Below are positions 32,571 to 32,773 of a stretch of 32,773 nt of DNA, one piece after another. The stretch is taken from positions 1 to 32,773 of the forward strand of contig JAGAJP010000014.1 of the NCBI GenBank assembly GCA_017626045.1, read 5' to 3'. Positions within the stretch are counted from its first letter, which is position 1. Every line of letters starts with the position of its first letter. This stretch comes from Muribaculaceae bacterium. GTDB taxonomy: Bacteria > Bacteroidota > Bacteroidia > Bacteroidales > Muribaculaceae. The notes under the pieces were generated by a model, which saw nothing but the letters and a program-made list of their open reading frames with translations, was not told where the DNA came from and did no database searches. Position numbers and translations under genes: made by a program.

Positions 32571-32601
32571 CAAATTTAACATTTTTTCGCCAATATGCAA
32601 A
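32571..32601 (-). promoter_or_regulatory. Promoter of YeiH and UbiA-like genes
   Basis: On the minus strand TTTG (32598-32601), 19 nt, then TAAATTTG (32571-32578). Start predicted near 32564. A second -7-like TATTTTTG at 32440-32447 has no well-spaced -33 element. The rest of 32421-32773 holds only the two tiny frames and the direct repeat. Confidence 0.7.
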
Positions 32602-32648
32602 ATGTTTTTTAACATTTTATCGTTATCATCCTATGAAGTTGTTTAAAC

Positions 32649-32720
32649 TTATTTCTTTATTAAGATTTCGTCAGGTTTTCGAGCGGATTCTTTCACGCGA
32701 AGAGGGAGCGATGCGGGCAT
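32649..32720 (-). CDS. Tiny open frame at right edge, related to the YeiH leader frame
   Basis: A 23-codon frame, MPASLPLRVKESARKPDEIL and on to TAA. It may begin further upstream (VT before this M is open) and could be the end of a longer element outside the window. Its similarity to the frame at 32462-32554 in both DNA and translation is the only support. Confidence 0.25.
   Translation of the reverse strand: MPASLPLRVKESARKPDEILIKK
32669..32697. repeat. Imperfect direct repeat, copy B
   Basis: CGTCAGGTTTTCGAGCGG, then ATTCTTTCACG, the partner of 32482-32510. The first ten bases are identical in both copies. Confidence 0.55.
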
Positions 32721-32773
32721 CGTGACCGATGAGCGGGGAAGAATACGCCGAAAAGATGGCGGAAGGTTAATAA

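Overview
The window looks like chromosome of a gut-type Bacteroidales, most probably a Muribaculaceae relative; the family name is inference, not measurement. The evidence is: seven promoters of the Bacteroidetes type (TTTG or TTG, 19-21 nt, TAnnTTTG), start codons without Shine-Dalgarno sequences, lipoproteins with acidic residues directly after the lipobox cysteine (the surface-export pattern of this phylum), GLUG-repeat surface lipoproteins, an Rhs core of the Bacteroidetes type, and a SAM-II-like riboswitch in front of metK. Most of the window is housekeeping DNA, with one clear accessory block at the left edge.

Layout. (1) 1-3290, plus strand: the 3' end of an rhs polymorphic-toxin gene with an HExxGH tip, its candidate exported immunity protein, a displaced second rhs core/tip module with an HEVTH metallopeptidase tip, a candidate immunity lipoprotein, and a decayed piece of a third rhs core. 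(2) 3369-12168, plus strand: a flavodiiron protein, rimP, a GH28 pectinase-family enzyme, then, from a separate promoter and a long structured leader, nusA-infB-folK-nudC. The usual rimP-nusA-infB run is therefore split by the GH28 gene. (3) 12222-12412: a two-way terminator and tRNA-Pro(CGG) with its own promoter on the minus strand. (4) 12461-18377, minus strand: two overlapping GLUG surface lipoprotein genes with promoter and terminator. (5) 18414-22275, minus strand: nhaD, a GT4 glycosyltransferase, and an alanine-dehydrogenase-like protein without the catalytic signature. (6) 22266-28754, minus strand: pheT, yebC, a membrane coiled-coil protein, an orphan histidine kinase and aroK, probably one transcript from the pheT promoter. 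(7) 28771-30413, minus strand: metK under a SAM-II-like riboswitch followed by an intrinsic terminator. (8) 30451-32773, minus strand: a UbiA-superfamily membrane protein without its first Asp-rich motif, a YeiH-family exporter, and two related tiny open frames near the right edge.

The best candidates for undescribed biology are RNA-level. The nusA leader holds three strong hairpins, the third resembling an intrinsic terminator. In addition, every one of the seven predicted transcripts begins with a hairpin within about ten nucleotides of the predicted start. At the protein level the most interesting items are the paired metallopeptidase Rhs tips with exported immunity candidates, the helical insert in a GLUG lipoprotein, the membrane coiled-coil/kinase pair, and three enzyme-family members (GH28, AlaDH-like, UbiA-like) that lack a signature residue set.
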